Below, piece after piece: positions 19,147-28,500 of a stretch of DNA of 64,000 nucleotides. The notes below the pieces were generated by a model. It ran no database searches, was not told where the DNA came from, and worked only from the letters and a program-made list of their open reading frames with translations. Both the position numbers and the translations under genes were made by a program. Position 1 is the stretch's first letter. Every line of letters starts with the position of its first letter. The stretch comes from JADJOY01 sp046331705 [NCBI: bacterium] (GTDB lineage: Bacteria; JADJOY01), in contig JAXLQJ010000003.1 in NCBI GenBank assembly GCA_046331705.1, positions 124,001-188,000 of the forward strand, written 5' to 3'.

Positions 19147-19893
19147 CTACGGAGAGCTGGCCGACCAGCCGTCGAGCGCGCCCGCCTCGAAGCCGTGGAC
19201 GAACACGAGCGCGGCGTCGAGATCGCCGACGACGCCGGCGTTGTTGCCGGGCGAGGGCGCGCCGGAATCGAAATCGGCGGCGCTGTCGTCGGTGTCGTCG
19301 TTGGCGCCGACGATGGCGCACTCGAGGGTGGTGGCACCGCCAGCGACGGCGAGATCGCGCACCGCCGTCACGCCAGGCAACAGGCCGGTGGCTGCAGCGA
19401 ACGGCGTTCCGACGGCGGCGTCCGGCAGGTTCGAGTAATTCCCCCACGCGATGCAATCCACGCCGAAGCTCGGATCGAAGCAGACCTTGCCGCCGGACGG
19501 CACCAGATCCGCCGGCATGCGCAGATCGGCGCTGACGTGGAACGCCGCCTCCGCCGAGGACGTGGCCACCAGCACGCGCGACTGCGACGCGCCGTGCGCC
19601 AGGTCGCCGCCGAACGAAACCGAGCCCAAGACCGCGCCGGTCTTCGAATAGAAGGTGACGGGGTGCTGATCGACGAGATTCTGATTCGCGGTGCACATCC
19701 GCAGCTCGACGAACTGCGCGTCCGGATGCGTGACGTCGCCGGCGTAGACCTGGGTGATCCGCATCAGGTGGAACGTCGCGTGCGCGGACGTCGCGCACGC
19801 GAGCACGGTGCCGACGACGCCAGCGACGAGTCGCGCGCGGGCCCCGGCGCCGGGCCTTGGCCGCGAGTTGGGAGCGCGCTGTGCCGCATCCAT
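19147..19893 (-). CDS. Secreted protein with shared C-terminal signature
   Basis: A protein of 248 residues with an Arg-rich lead, then a hydrophobic core (LVAGVVGTVLACATSAHA) as the signal peptide, cleaved near residue 34. The mature part starts with LMRITQVYAGDVTHPDAQFV, a strand pattern similar to lamin-tail-like domains in bacterial secreted proteins (weak). Cys pairs (MCTANQ, VCFDPSFGVDC) suggest disulfides. The last 19 residues, VFVHGFEAGALDGWSASSP, are the signature shared with three other secreted proteins in this window. ATG 19893 is chosen because GGAG lies five bases upstream. It follows the sulfatase-YfhO-sulfatase operon by 40 bp on the same strand and could be its last gene. Confidence 0.78.
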   Translation of the reverse strand: MDAAQRAPNSRPRPGAGARARLVAGVVGTVLACATSAHATFHLMRITQVYAGDVTHPDAQFVELRMCTANQNLVDQHPVTFYSKTGAVLGSVSFGGDLAHGASQSRVLVATSSAEAAFHVSADLRMPADLVPSGGKVCFDPSFGVDCIAWGNYSNLPDAAVGTPFAAATGLLPGVTAVRDLAVAGGATTLECAIVGANDDTDDSAADFDSGAPSPGNNAGVVGDLDAALVFVHGFEAGALDGWSASSP

Positions 19894-19933
19894 GTCCGCT
19901 CCGAGCGGGTCCGCGCGAGAGGGTGCGCCGAAG

Positions 19934-21451
19934 CTACTCGACGTAGCCGAGCGAGCGCAAAAGCTCGTTCGGTGCCTCGGGCCGCGAGGACGTCCCATCG
20001 CTCGATCCAGCAGGGCTACCGCGCCAGAGGTCGAGGCGGGCACTCATGGCGGCGAGGCGCTCGGGCTGATCGAGCACGGGTGCGCGCTCGGCGGGATCGA
20101 CGTCGAGATCGAAGAGCTCGAGGGACCGCGCGCCTGCGATTCCCGGATCGTGAAGAACGAGCTTGAAGCGACCTTCGCGAAGCGCGTACGCCTCGTAGCG
20201 GATCTCCGACGGCAGCCGGTAGTACGCGTGAATCGGTGCCGTCCGCGCCGCGCCGTCCCCGGCTCTCGGCAGTCGTGGCAGCGCGGCGAGCTCGTCGCCC
20301 GCGCCGAGCACGTCGAGCAACGTGCCCGCGAGCGCGACCGTCGACACCGGCGCATCGACGACGACGCCGCGCACGCCTCCCGGAGGGCGCACGATCAGCG
20401 GCACGTGCAGCACCTCCTGGTACACGTCCATGTGCATGAAGAACCGATGCTCACCGAAGGCCTCGCCGTGGTCCGCCGTGAACGCGAGCGCGGTGCCTGC
20501 ATCGAGCGCTCGCCCCCGCAATCCTTCGAGCAGTCGGCGCACGCCGTCGTCGACGTACGCGACGCCGCCGTCGTAGAGCCGTGCGAGCGTGTCCGCCGCG
20601 TCAGCGGGCAGCGTGAGCGGTGCGGGTAACGCGCGCCCGTCGACGAGCGCGTGATCGAGCGCCCACAAGAAATCCTGCGCGTGGCCGAGTCCCGGCGCGC
20701 CCCAGCTGAACGAGCGCGCGCCACCCTCGCCGAGGAAGCGTGAGCGGTACGGCTCGGGCTTGTCGTAGGGGAAGCAACGGGGATCGTCGCACGCCGCGCC
20801 GCGCGGCACCGCATGGGCCGACTTGGTGTGCAGGAAGAGGAAGAACGGGCGCGAGCGATCGCGTGTGTCGAGCCAGGCGAGTGCCGCCGCCACCGTGGCG
20901 CGCACGTCGTACTTGAAGACCGGCGGCAGCCCGGTGACGTGCGGAGCGTGCTGGTAGACGTCGAAGCCGCGCGCGAAGCCCCAGCGGCTGCCGACGAATC
21001 CATCCGGCGCCGAATCCACGAACGCCGCCGTCTGATAGCCGCGCCGGTGCAGGATCTCCGCGAGCGTGGTCGCCGGGGCGGGAATCTCGGCGGGATCACC
21101 GCGCAACCCCAGCTCGTACGGGTGGCGGCCCGTGAGCAACGCCACGTGGGCGGGGAACGTCCATCCCGCCGGCGACACGGCCTCGGCGTAGCGGATCGAC
21201 TCGGCGGCGAGAGCATCGAGGTTGGGCGAGGTCGGCAGCGAATGGCCGTAGCAGCCGAGGTGATCCGCGCGCAACGTGTCGATCGAGACGAGCACGAGAT
21301 TGGGAGGCGCAGCCGGTGCCGGCGCGGGCATCGCGCCTGGCGCGGGCTCCGAAGACCGGGCACAGGCTGCAGGGGACCCGAGCAACACGACGGCGAGGAG
21401 CACGGCCGCGAGGCGGCCCTCGCCCTCCGAATGCCGTTGCCCTGGCTTCAT
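19934..21451 (-). CDS. Sulfatase-like lipoprotein, Thr at the nucleophile position
   Basis: This 505-residue lipoprotein has a signal sequence ending LLGSPAAC, with the lipidated Cys at 30. The alkaline phosphatase/sulfatase fold is shown by LVLVSIDTLRADHLGCYG (Asp58), GWTFPAHVALLTGRHP and LAFTADHGEAFGEHRFF. The catalytic motif reads Thr98-F-P-A-His102 instead of Cys/Ser-x-P-x-Arg, so it is unlikely to be a formylglycine sulfatase. The C-terminus LELFDLDVDPAER and LLRSLGYVE matches the other two sulfatase-like proteins here. Its ATG overlaps the stop of the YfhO gene (ATGA), so the two are coupled; an extracytoplasmic enzyme acting on the product of YfhO is a plausible role (inference). Confidence 0.85.
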   Translation of the reverse strand: MKPGQRHSEGEGRLAAVLLAVVLLGSPAACARSSEPAPGAMPAPAPAAPPNLVLVSIDTLRADHLGCYGHSLPTSPNLDALAAESIRYAEAVSPAGWTFPAHVALLTGRHPYELGLRGDPAEIPAPATTLAEILHRRGYQTAAFVDSAPDGFVGSRWGFARGFDVYQHAPHVTGLPPVFKYDVRATVAAALAWLDTRDRSRPFFLFLHTKSAHAVPRGAACDDPRCFPYDKPEPYRSRFLGEGGARSFSWGAPGLGHAQDFLWALDHALVDGRALPAPLTLPADAADTLARLYDGGVAYVDDGVRRLLEGLRGRALDAGTALAFTADHGEAFGEHRFFMHMDVYQEVLHVPLIVRPPGGVRGVVVDAPVSTVALAGTLLDVLGAGDELAALPRLPRAGDGAARTAPIHAYYRLPSEIRYEAYALREGRFKLVLHDPGIAGARSLELFDLDVDPAERAPVLDQPERLAAMSARLDLWRGSPAGSSDGTSSRPEAPNELLRSLGYVE

Positions 21452-24045
21452 GCCGAAGGCGCTCGCTTTCGCCGGGCAAGCGCGAGCCCGCCGCTACCGA
21501 GCAACGCCGTCGCTGCGCTCAGCGCGACACCCCACCGCAGCGACGCCGGCTCGTAGCCGAGCACGACCCGATGCTCGCCGGCCGGCACCACGACGCCCCG
21601 GAACGCCGTGTTCACGAGGACGACCGGCGCCGGATCGTCGTCGATCCGCGCTTGCCAACCTGGGTAGTCCACCTCGCTCGAGGCCAGCAGCGCCGCGCGT
21701 GGCGACGAGGTCGCGAGCTCGATGCGGTTGGCTCGGTAGCTCACGATCTGGATGCGCGCGTCGTTGCCGAGCGGCTCACTGGACGGCGGCAGGCCGCTCG
21801 CGCGCCCCGCGGGAACCAAGACGGCGTGACGGAGATCGAACGCGGGCTCGAAGAGTCGCGCGCGCCCCTCCTCGTCGGAAGCGTAGGTCTCGATCCGCTC
21901 CGCCCAGAAGAAGCGCTCGAGCGGCTCGGCGTTTCGGTAGACGTGCACGCCGCCCCCACCCCACACCGTCTCGAGCGGCAGCGGGGCGTCGGCGAGCACG
22001 TAGCCGACGCCCAGCAGGTCGAGGAGACGCCCGGTGCGCTCGGACCACGAGTGGAAGGCGAGGAAGTACTTGTCGCCGACCACCACGCCTGGCTCGGCGG
22101 CTTCGACCAACCGACCGAAGCGATCGAGGGCGGCGGCGCTCGATCCGTGGATGTCGAAGATCCGGGCGAGCTGCGGAGTGTTCGCTGGATAGAGGAGCCC
22201 CGCACGCGCCTGGACCCGCGCGATCCGCTCGGGGGAAGCCAGCAGCGATTCGAGACGGGTGGTCGGCACCAGCGGCATCGACTGCGCCGGGTTGAACGCC
22301 CAGCCGAATCTCGCCGCCGGCACGAACGAGAGCACCAGCGTCGCTGGCAGCGCGAACCGCCGAAGGCTCGGACGGAGCGGTGCCGCGGCCACGAGCGCGA
22401 GCACCAGGATCGCGGCGCCGCATTCGACCAGCGCCGCACCCACCAGCGCCGGATCCGCGATCAGCCGATGGCCGATCCGCGTCAGGACCTCGAGCGTGCC
22501 GCCGCGCACTCGTTCGTCGGCGACGACGGGCGCCACCGTCGCCGCAGCGAGCAACACCACCGCGAGCATCACCAGTGGCCTGCCGACGCGGGGCGCTTCG
22601 CCGGCGGGCGCGTCGCCGGCCAGGCGGGCATAACCATGCGCCGCGAGCACCGCGATCGCGGCGATGTAGACGAAGCTGATCCGATCCGGCCGCGAGAACC
22701 GAAACCCCGGCACGATCCAGTAGACCAGCGTCAGCAGCGGAGTCCCGAGCAGCACCGCCAGCGCGGCAATCGCCAGCAGCGCGAAGAAGATCGTGCGCGC
22801 GTCGCGCGGCCGCACGACCGCCACGAGCGCGAGCAAGAGCGGCAAGAGCCCCGTGTACAGATTCTCGCCGCATGCGTTGAGCCCCCAAACGGCGGGTGCC
22901 TCGGGATGCGCCACGAGCCGGATCGCGACCTCGTCGAGCCAGTAGCTGCCGTCGACAGGGCTTCCGAACACGTTCGGCAGCAACGCCTGGACGATCCCCA
23001 CCGCCGGCAACGCGGCCCGCGCCGCCGAAGCGAGCGACACCGGAGCCCGGAGGCTGTGCGCGACCAGCTCCGCGAACGGGACGAGCTGGAATCCCGCCAG
23101 CGCGAGCCCGGCTGCGCTCGCGACCGCGAAGGCAACCACCGGCGCGACCGCCGAGACGAGCCTCGGGCGCCCCCTCCTCTCCCCGGTCGACACCGCCGAA
23201 CCGGCGCCCACCGCTCGCATCAGCAGGTACGCGAGCGCGACTCCCGCCGACAGCGTCCACACCTGCGGATGGGCGCCGAGAAACCCCAAGAACGCGGCGC
23301 CGGTGACCAGCGCGATGCCGCGCCGGCGCCGCGCCGGCCCGGCGAGCTCCTCGGCCCCCAGCAGCCAGAGCGGCAGCCACGTGCCCGTGTACACGTAGCT
23401 CGGCGCGCCGAAACGCACCAGGAAGAAGCCGTTGAGCGCGAACGCCGCGCCGCCGACGAGCGCGGCATCGCGACCGAGCCCGGTGCGCCGCAGGAACGCG
23501 AACGTGAGCAGACCGGCGAGCGCCACGTGAAGCGCCAAGCTCATGCCGATGCCCCGCACCGGCGCCGCGAGATTGAACGGCAACGAGAGCGGATAGAGCG
23601 CGTTCGATTGGATGAGCGCCAGGTGTGGATAGCCGCAGAAGATGAACGGGTTCCACAGCGGCAGCTGCCCCGCGCGCAGCTGTTCCGCGTTCCACGCCCA
23701 CCACGGCACACTGAGCAGCAACGCGTCGGACATCAGCTCGTTCGAGCGCGCTGGCGACGGCGACCCGCTCGTCGCTCCCAGCGACCACGGAAAGACGGTC
23801 TTGGGATCGATGGGCGAGAGCACCCGCCCAGGTGCCAGGTAGGGCGCGAAGAAGCCGAGGCTCAGCACCGCGAAGACGACCAGCGCCGCCAGCCGCTCCC
23901 GCCACACGACGCGCCTGCCGACGAGGGCCTCGGCAGCAACGCCGCCGCGCGTCCCCAACCCATCCGGCCCCGGCGGATCGCGGCGATCCGACGCGCTGGC
24001 GGAGGGCGCCGCGCCGTCGGAACCGTCCGCCGTATCGCGCCGCAT
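21448..24045 (-). CDS. YfhO-family polytopic membrane protein (putative lipid-linked glycosyltransferase)
   Basis: An 865-residue protein with about 12-14 hydrophobic segments and a long soluble C-terminal region of about 250 residues. Family features are the first loop PIDPKTVFPWSLG, the WNPFIFCGYPHLALIQSNALYP stretch just after, GFFLVRFGAPSYVYTG, and the C-terminal DYPGWQARIDDDPAPVVLVN followed by FRGVVVPAGEHRVVLGYEP, the tail of YfhO proteins. In Firmicutes, YfhO homologues glycosylate teichoic acids at the outer membrane face; here the acceptor is unknown. ATG 24045 follows the upstream sulfatase stop by 13 bp; further upstream the frame is antisense-like. It sits between two sulfatase-like lipoprotein genes in one operon. 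Confidence 0.85.
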   Translation of the reverse strand: MRRDTADGSDGAAPSASASDRRDPPGPDGLGTRGGVAAEALVGRRVVWRERLAALVVFAVLSLGFFAPYLAPGRVLSPIDPKTVFPWSLGATSGSPSPARSNELMSDALLLSVPWWAWNAEQLRAGQLPLWNPFIFCGYPHLALIQSNALYPLSLPFNLAAPVRGIGMSLALHVALAGLLTFAFLRRTGLGRDAALVGGAAFALNGFFLVRFGAPSYVYTGTWLPLWLLGAEELAGPARRRRGIALVTGAAFLGFLGAHPQVWTLSAGVALAYLLMRAVGAGSAVSTGERRGRPRLVSAVAPVVAFAVASAAGLALAGFQLVPFAELVAHSLRAPVSLASAARAALPAVGIVQALLPNVFGSPVDGSYWLDEVAIRLVAHPEAPAVWGLNACGENLYTGLLPLLLALVAVVRPRDARTIFFALLAIAALAVLLGTPLLTLVYWIVPGFRFSRPDRISFVYIAAIAVLAAHGYARLAGDAPAGEAPRVGRPLVMLAVVLLAAATVAPVVADERVRGGTLEVLTRIGHRLIADPALVGAALVECGAAILVLALVAAAPLRPSLRRFALPATLVLSFVPAARFGWAFNPAQSMPLVPTTRLESLLASPERIARVQARAGLLYPANTPQLARIFDIHGSSAAALDRFGRLVEAAEPGVVVGDKYFLAFHSWSERTGRLLDLLGVGYVLADAPLPLETVWGGGGVHVYRNAEPLERFFWAERIETYASDEEGRARLFEPAFDLRHAVLVPAGRASGLPPSSEPLGNDARIQIVSYRANRIELATSSPRAALLASSEVDYPGWQARIDDDPAPVVLVNTAFRGVVVPAGEHRVVLGYEPASLRWGVALSAATALLGSGGLALARRKRAPSA

Positions 24046-24058
24046 CCGATCTCCCGGC

Positions 24059-25486
24059 TCAGGGCGTGTAGCCGAGCGCGCGCAAGCGCTGCTCTTCCTC
24101 GCTGGGCAGCGCGGGCAACATCGCCTCGCCCACCGGCGTCGCGGCTCGCCAGCGCGCCAGCCGCTCGGCCAAGTCCTGGACACGCGCCGGTTCCGCTTGC
24201 GCGAGGTCGGTGCGCTCGGCGGGATCGCGCGCGACATCGAAGAGCTGTCGGCTCCCTTCCTCGGGTGCCTCGATGTACTTCCACGGACCGAACCGGATCG
24301 CGAGCTTGGGACCGCTCACCGTGAACCCGTCCACCGGCGACGTCTTGTAGAGCCGCCGCTCCATCACCACGGCGTGCTCGGGAGCCGGAGCGCCCCGCGT
24401 GAGCACGGGCGCGAGGCTCACGCCCTGCAGGGGCCGCGGAGCCGACGTGCCGCCGGCCAGTGCCAGCACCGTGGGCATGAGATCGACGAGACCCACCGGT
24501 GCCGCCACCCGCGCGCCAGCGTGAACCTGTCCGCTCCAGCGCACCAGCCACGGCACCCGCACTGCTTCCTCGAAGAGCATGAGGCCATGGTGCATGTGAC
24601 CGTGGTCCATGAGCCCTTCGCCGTGATCGCCGACCACCACGAGCAACGTGTTGCGGGGATCGAGGACCCGATCGAGCGCGCCCACCAGACGCGCCAGCTC
24701 GGCGTCCGTGAAGGCGATCTCGCCGTCGTACGCGGCGACGTCCCGGGCCAGCGCATCCGCCGCCGGCGCGCTCGGCGCGAAGCGCGTGCGGTACGGCTCA
24801 GGCGGCTCGTAGGGGTCGTGGGGATCGAAGTAATGCACCCACAGGAAGAGCGGTTGAACGGCAGCGGGCGCGCTCGCGGCGCCCTTCGCTCCCGTGCCGC
24901 GAGCCTCGAGCCACGCCACCACCTTGCTCGTCACCTCGTCGGCGCGTCGATCGAAGGTCCCCTCGACCGTCATCCCCTCCCACTCCGGGGACTTGAACGA
25001 GGCATTGGCGCCGGTGAAGTCGTCGTCGAAGCGGTCGAAGCCGCGCGCCAACCCGAAGCGCGCGTTGAGCACGTACGAGCTGACGAAGGCGGCGGTCTCG
25101 TAGCCCGCGCCGCGCAGCACCTCCGCGAGCGTGGGAATCGTCGCTCCGAGCACCAGGCCGTTCTTGACCACGCCGTGGGAGCGAGGATGGAGACCCGTCA
25201 GCATCGTCGCATGCGACGGCGACGTCGTGGCCATGGGCGCATACGCCGCCTCGAACGTGGTGCCCGCGCGCGCCAGCGACTGCAGGCCCGGCGTGGTCGG
25301 CCTCGAGTAGCCGTAGACCGAGCAATGATCGGCCCGCACCGTATCGAGCGTGACCAGCACCACGTTCGGCCGCGTCCCAACCGCACCGATCGGCTGCCGA
25401 GAGCACGCGCCCACGAGCGCGGCCAGCGCGGTCATCGCCGCGAACAGCGCACCGCGCACCGCGCGCCCTCGCGCACCCGCACTCAT
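24059..25486 (-). CDS. Sulfatase-like lipoprotein, Thr at the nucleophile position
   Basis: A protein of 475 residues. Its signal sequence ends in LAALVGAC with the lipidated Cys at 28. NVVLVTLDTVRADHCSVYG gives the first metal ligand (Asp48), TTSPSHATMLTGLHPRSHGV the active-site loop, and VVVGDHGEGLMDHGHMHHG the second metal cluster, unusually His-rich. The loop reads Thr88-S-P-S-His92 instead of Cys/Ser-x-P-x-Arg. The C-terminus RQLFDVARDPAERTDL and LRALGYTP resembles the other two. It is first in an operon with YfhO (13 bp) and another sulfatase-like gene. ATG 25486 precedes the signal peptide; an upstream extension lacks coding character. Confidence 0.85.
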   Translation of the reverse strand: MSAGARGRAVRGALFAAMTALAALVGACSRQPIGAVGTRPNVVLVTLDTVRADHCSVYGYSRPTTPGLQSLARAGTTFEAAYAPMATTSPSHATMLTGLHPRSHGVVKNGLVLGATIPTLAEVLRGAGYETAAFVSSYVLNARFGLARGFDRFDDDFTGANASFKSPEWEGMTVEGTFDRRADEVTSKVVAWLEARGTGAKGAASAPAAVQPLFLWVHYFDPHDPYEPPEPYRTRFAPSAPAADALARDVAAYDGEIAFTDAELARLVGALDRVLDPRNTLLVVVGDHGEGLMDHGHMHHGLMLFEEAVRVPWLVRWSGQVHAGARVAAPVGLVDLMPTVLALAGGTSAPRPLQGVSLAPVLTRGAPAPEHAVVMERRLYKTSPVDGFTVSGPKLAIRFGPWKYIEAPEEGSRQLFDVARDPAERTDLAQAEPARVQDLAERLARWRAATPVGEAMLPALPSEEEQRLRALGYTP

Positions 25487-25529
25487 GGCGCCACGCTCGG
25501 GAGGCGGTGCGAGCGAGCGAGGGCTCGAA

Positions 25530-28500
25530 TCAGTTGCACACGCGCGGGGGCGACGCCCTGGTCCACGCACAGGTATCGCCCAGATCGAAGCCATCCGAGA
25601 AGATCTCCGGGTTCATCGGTTGGAACTTGGCGATCACGTGGAGCGACGCACCGATGGGCACCACCAGAGGGTTCGCCGTCGAAACGACGTCACCGAGCCA
25701 TCCGACGAACTCGAACCCCTCGTTCGGGCTCGCGAGCAGCTTCGCATTCGTTCCCGCTTGGTAATCGGCGAGTCCGCACGTGGGGCTCGAGCCGACGACC
25801 GTGCCGCTCTCCGCGGGATCCGAATCCAAGGCCAGGGTGTAGCACGGTGCGCCCTCGCACGCGTTGCCGCGGCCGTCCCCGTCGTCGTCCGCCTGATCGG
25901 CGTTGCCATCGAGGGGACAGTTGTCCTCCGATTCACACACGCCGTCACCGTCGCCGTCGTTCTCGGGATCGTACGGACAGGGATCGAGCGGGGCGCACGC
26001 TCCGTCCGCGTCCAGATCGTCGTCGTAGTCGCCGGGACACGGATCGCACACATCCCCGTTTCCGTCGTCGTCCGAATCGGTCTGGATGGCGGGCGAGGCG
26101 TGCGGGCAGTTGTCGCAGAGATCGGGTGCCCCGTCCGCGTCGGCATCCGCCGTCGGCGAGGACGCGATCGTGATCTCGGTCGACGCCAGATGGCCCGCGC
26201 CCGCCGCACCCGCGCCAACGGCGTCCAGCAGGTGCGAGCCGAGGGTACCGAGGTCGACGGGCAACGCGATGGACGCGTCGAGCGCACCCTGACCGTCGGC
26301 ATGGAGCGTGCCGAGCTGGGTGACCACACCGAAGGTCTGGGACTTCACGCGCACGTACACGAGGTCTCCTGCGGCGAATCCGGAGGCACGCAGGCGCAAG
26401 GTCTGGCCCCGCGCGAACCAACCTGGGCGCGTCACGCACGGCGGCGCCGGATCGGCCGAGACCTCGAGGTCCGTCCACGTGGGCGCCACCAGCACGGATG
26501 GCGTGACCGCCATCGCCGCGGGTTGCCGAGCGGCGCCTTCGGGCGGATTCCTGGGAAGCCCGTTGCAGAGGAAACCGTGCTCCCAGCCCTGGTTCCTCTT
26601 GGCTTCCAGGTACGACATCAGCGCCCTGCCGTACTCGAGCTGGCCGCGCTCGTTCGGGTGGAAGCTCGCGGCCTTCGGGCTCTTCGCGCCCGAGATCCAC
26701 TCCTGCCCCTTCGGTGCGCACACCTCGTGGCCGCGGAATCGCTGGCTGACTTCGCCGACGAACTGGACCCCCGCCGCCGTCGTCGCCGCGCGGATCGCAT
26801 CGTCGAGCGCCTTGCCGGCGCTCACGATGAAGAGCCGCTCGGCCTGGCTCAGACCGAACCGACCGAAGGTGCCCAGACAGCTCGCGTCGCCCACCAGAAC
26901 CGGATAGTTGAGGACGAACACGGCGGCATCCTGCGCGCTGCTCCGGATGTCGCGGTAGACGCTCTCGAGGTCCGTTCGCGCCTGCGCGACACGGGCGGCG
27001 AGCACCTCTGGCCACGTTCCGGTGCCGTAGGGCAGGTGCGCTTGCTCGGTGGTGCAGTCGCCGAAGAGGCAGCGCTCCACCGCCGGCCCGAACGCAACGT
27101 CGTTCCCGCCGATGGTGATGGACACCATGTTGGTGGTGTCCATCACGACGCCCTGATCGAGCTGCGGCGGCTCCGTGAAGCGCCACACGCCGCCTTTCGC
27201 GTACGGCTTCACGTTCTTCGTCTCCGCACCGCTGCACGCGATGAACTTCCAGTCGAACTCCGGATCACCGACCGCCAGCTGCCAGACGGTCTCGGTATTC
27301 CCGGGCGTGCGGATCTTGGTCGCGTAGGCGTTCTCGGAGCGGTGGCATTGGTCCGTCTCCGTGTCGGTGCCGAAGAAATAGTCCGGCACGTTCTCGCCCG
27401 AGGAGTAGGAGTCGCCGAGGGCCGCGTAACGAACCGGGCAATGGATTCCATGGTGGTCGAAGATCGGAAGCAGCGGCGTCGCCGGATCGCGAGGCTTCAC
27501 AAACGCATCGTGAAACGCGCAGACGTCGGCGGGCCGCTCCGCCGCGACCGTCGACCAGATCGGCTCCAATCCGAACGCCACCGCATCCCAGCCTTCCGCA
27601 TCGAGCGGCGTGTCGAAGACGTCCCATAGCGTCGCCGCAACGGCACCCTCGTCCTTGCGATCCGCCGCGGGAGGCACCAAGGACTCGAGATCGCGCAGAT
27701 GCGTGATCTCGCCGCCCGGCGCGGCGGTGTCGACGAACGTGCGATCTCGCTGCATCGCCGCTTGCAGGAAGTACGACCAGCCGTGCACCCAGGCGCAGCC
27801 CGAGCTGGAAGGCGTCCCCCACTCGTGCGTGAGACAATTCGGGGTCGCGGGCGGGACGCCCCCGTAGAGCAGGTAGAGCACGTAGAGCGCGTACATGCGC
27901 AGCACCACGTCGTCGTCCTGCTGATCTCCGGAAGCGATCTGCACGATGCGCGAGGGGATCGAGAACCCGGTGGAGGCATCCGGGAAGCGCACCTGGAGCC
28001 GGCCGTCGTTCACGAAGCCGACATCCGCCTCGAGCGTGTCGAAGGCTTCGTTCGCGAGCAGATCGAAGACGTGCTCGGCACCGCTCGAATCCGCGCGGCG
28101 GTCCGCGAGATTCCATTCGACGGTTCCCGTGCACACGTCGCGCGCCGGCGAGCTGGAGGTGTTCACGTTGTAGATCGTGTTGGTCGAGGTGGTCGCCACC
28201 ACCGAGAACTCCGTCGGCGCGCCCGCGAGCGAGCCGCAGCGATCGCCCACGCCATCGCTGCACGTCTGCGACGACACGAACAGGTCCACCGAGTTGCCCG
28301 GCGGGTTGTAGAGGCAGAACACGAAATCGCCGGCCGCATCCGTGGTCGTCGCGTCGAAGTACTGGAACGTGAAGCTCTCCTTCACCCAGAGCTCGACGCG
28401 CGAGCGTCGGAGCGGCGCGTCCTCGCATCCCACTCGCACCGGATCCAGCGCGTGCTCGCGCGTGACCGTCGGCGTAAGCCCCGAGCACGTGATCTCGGAG

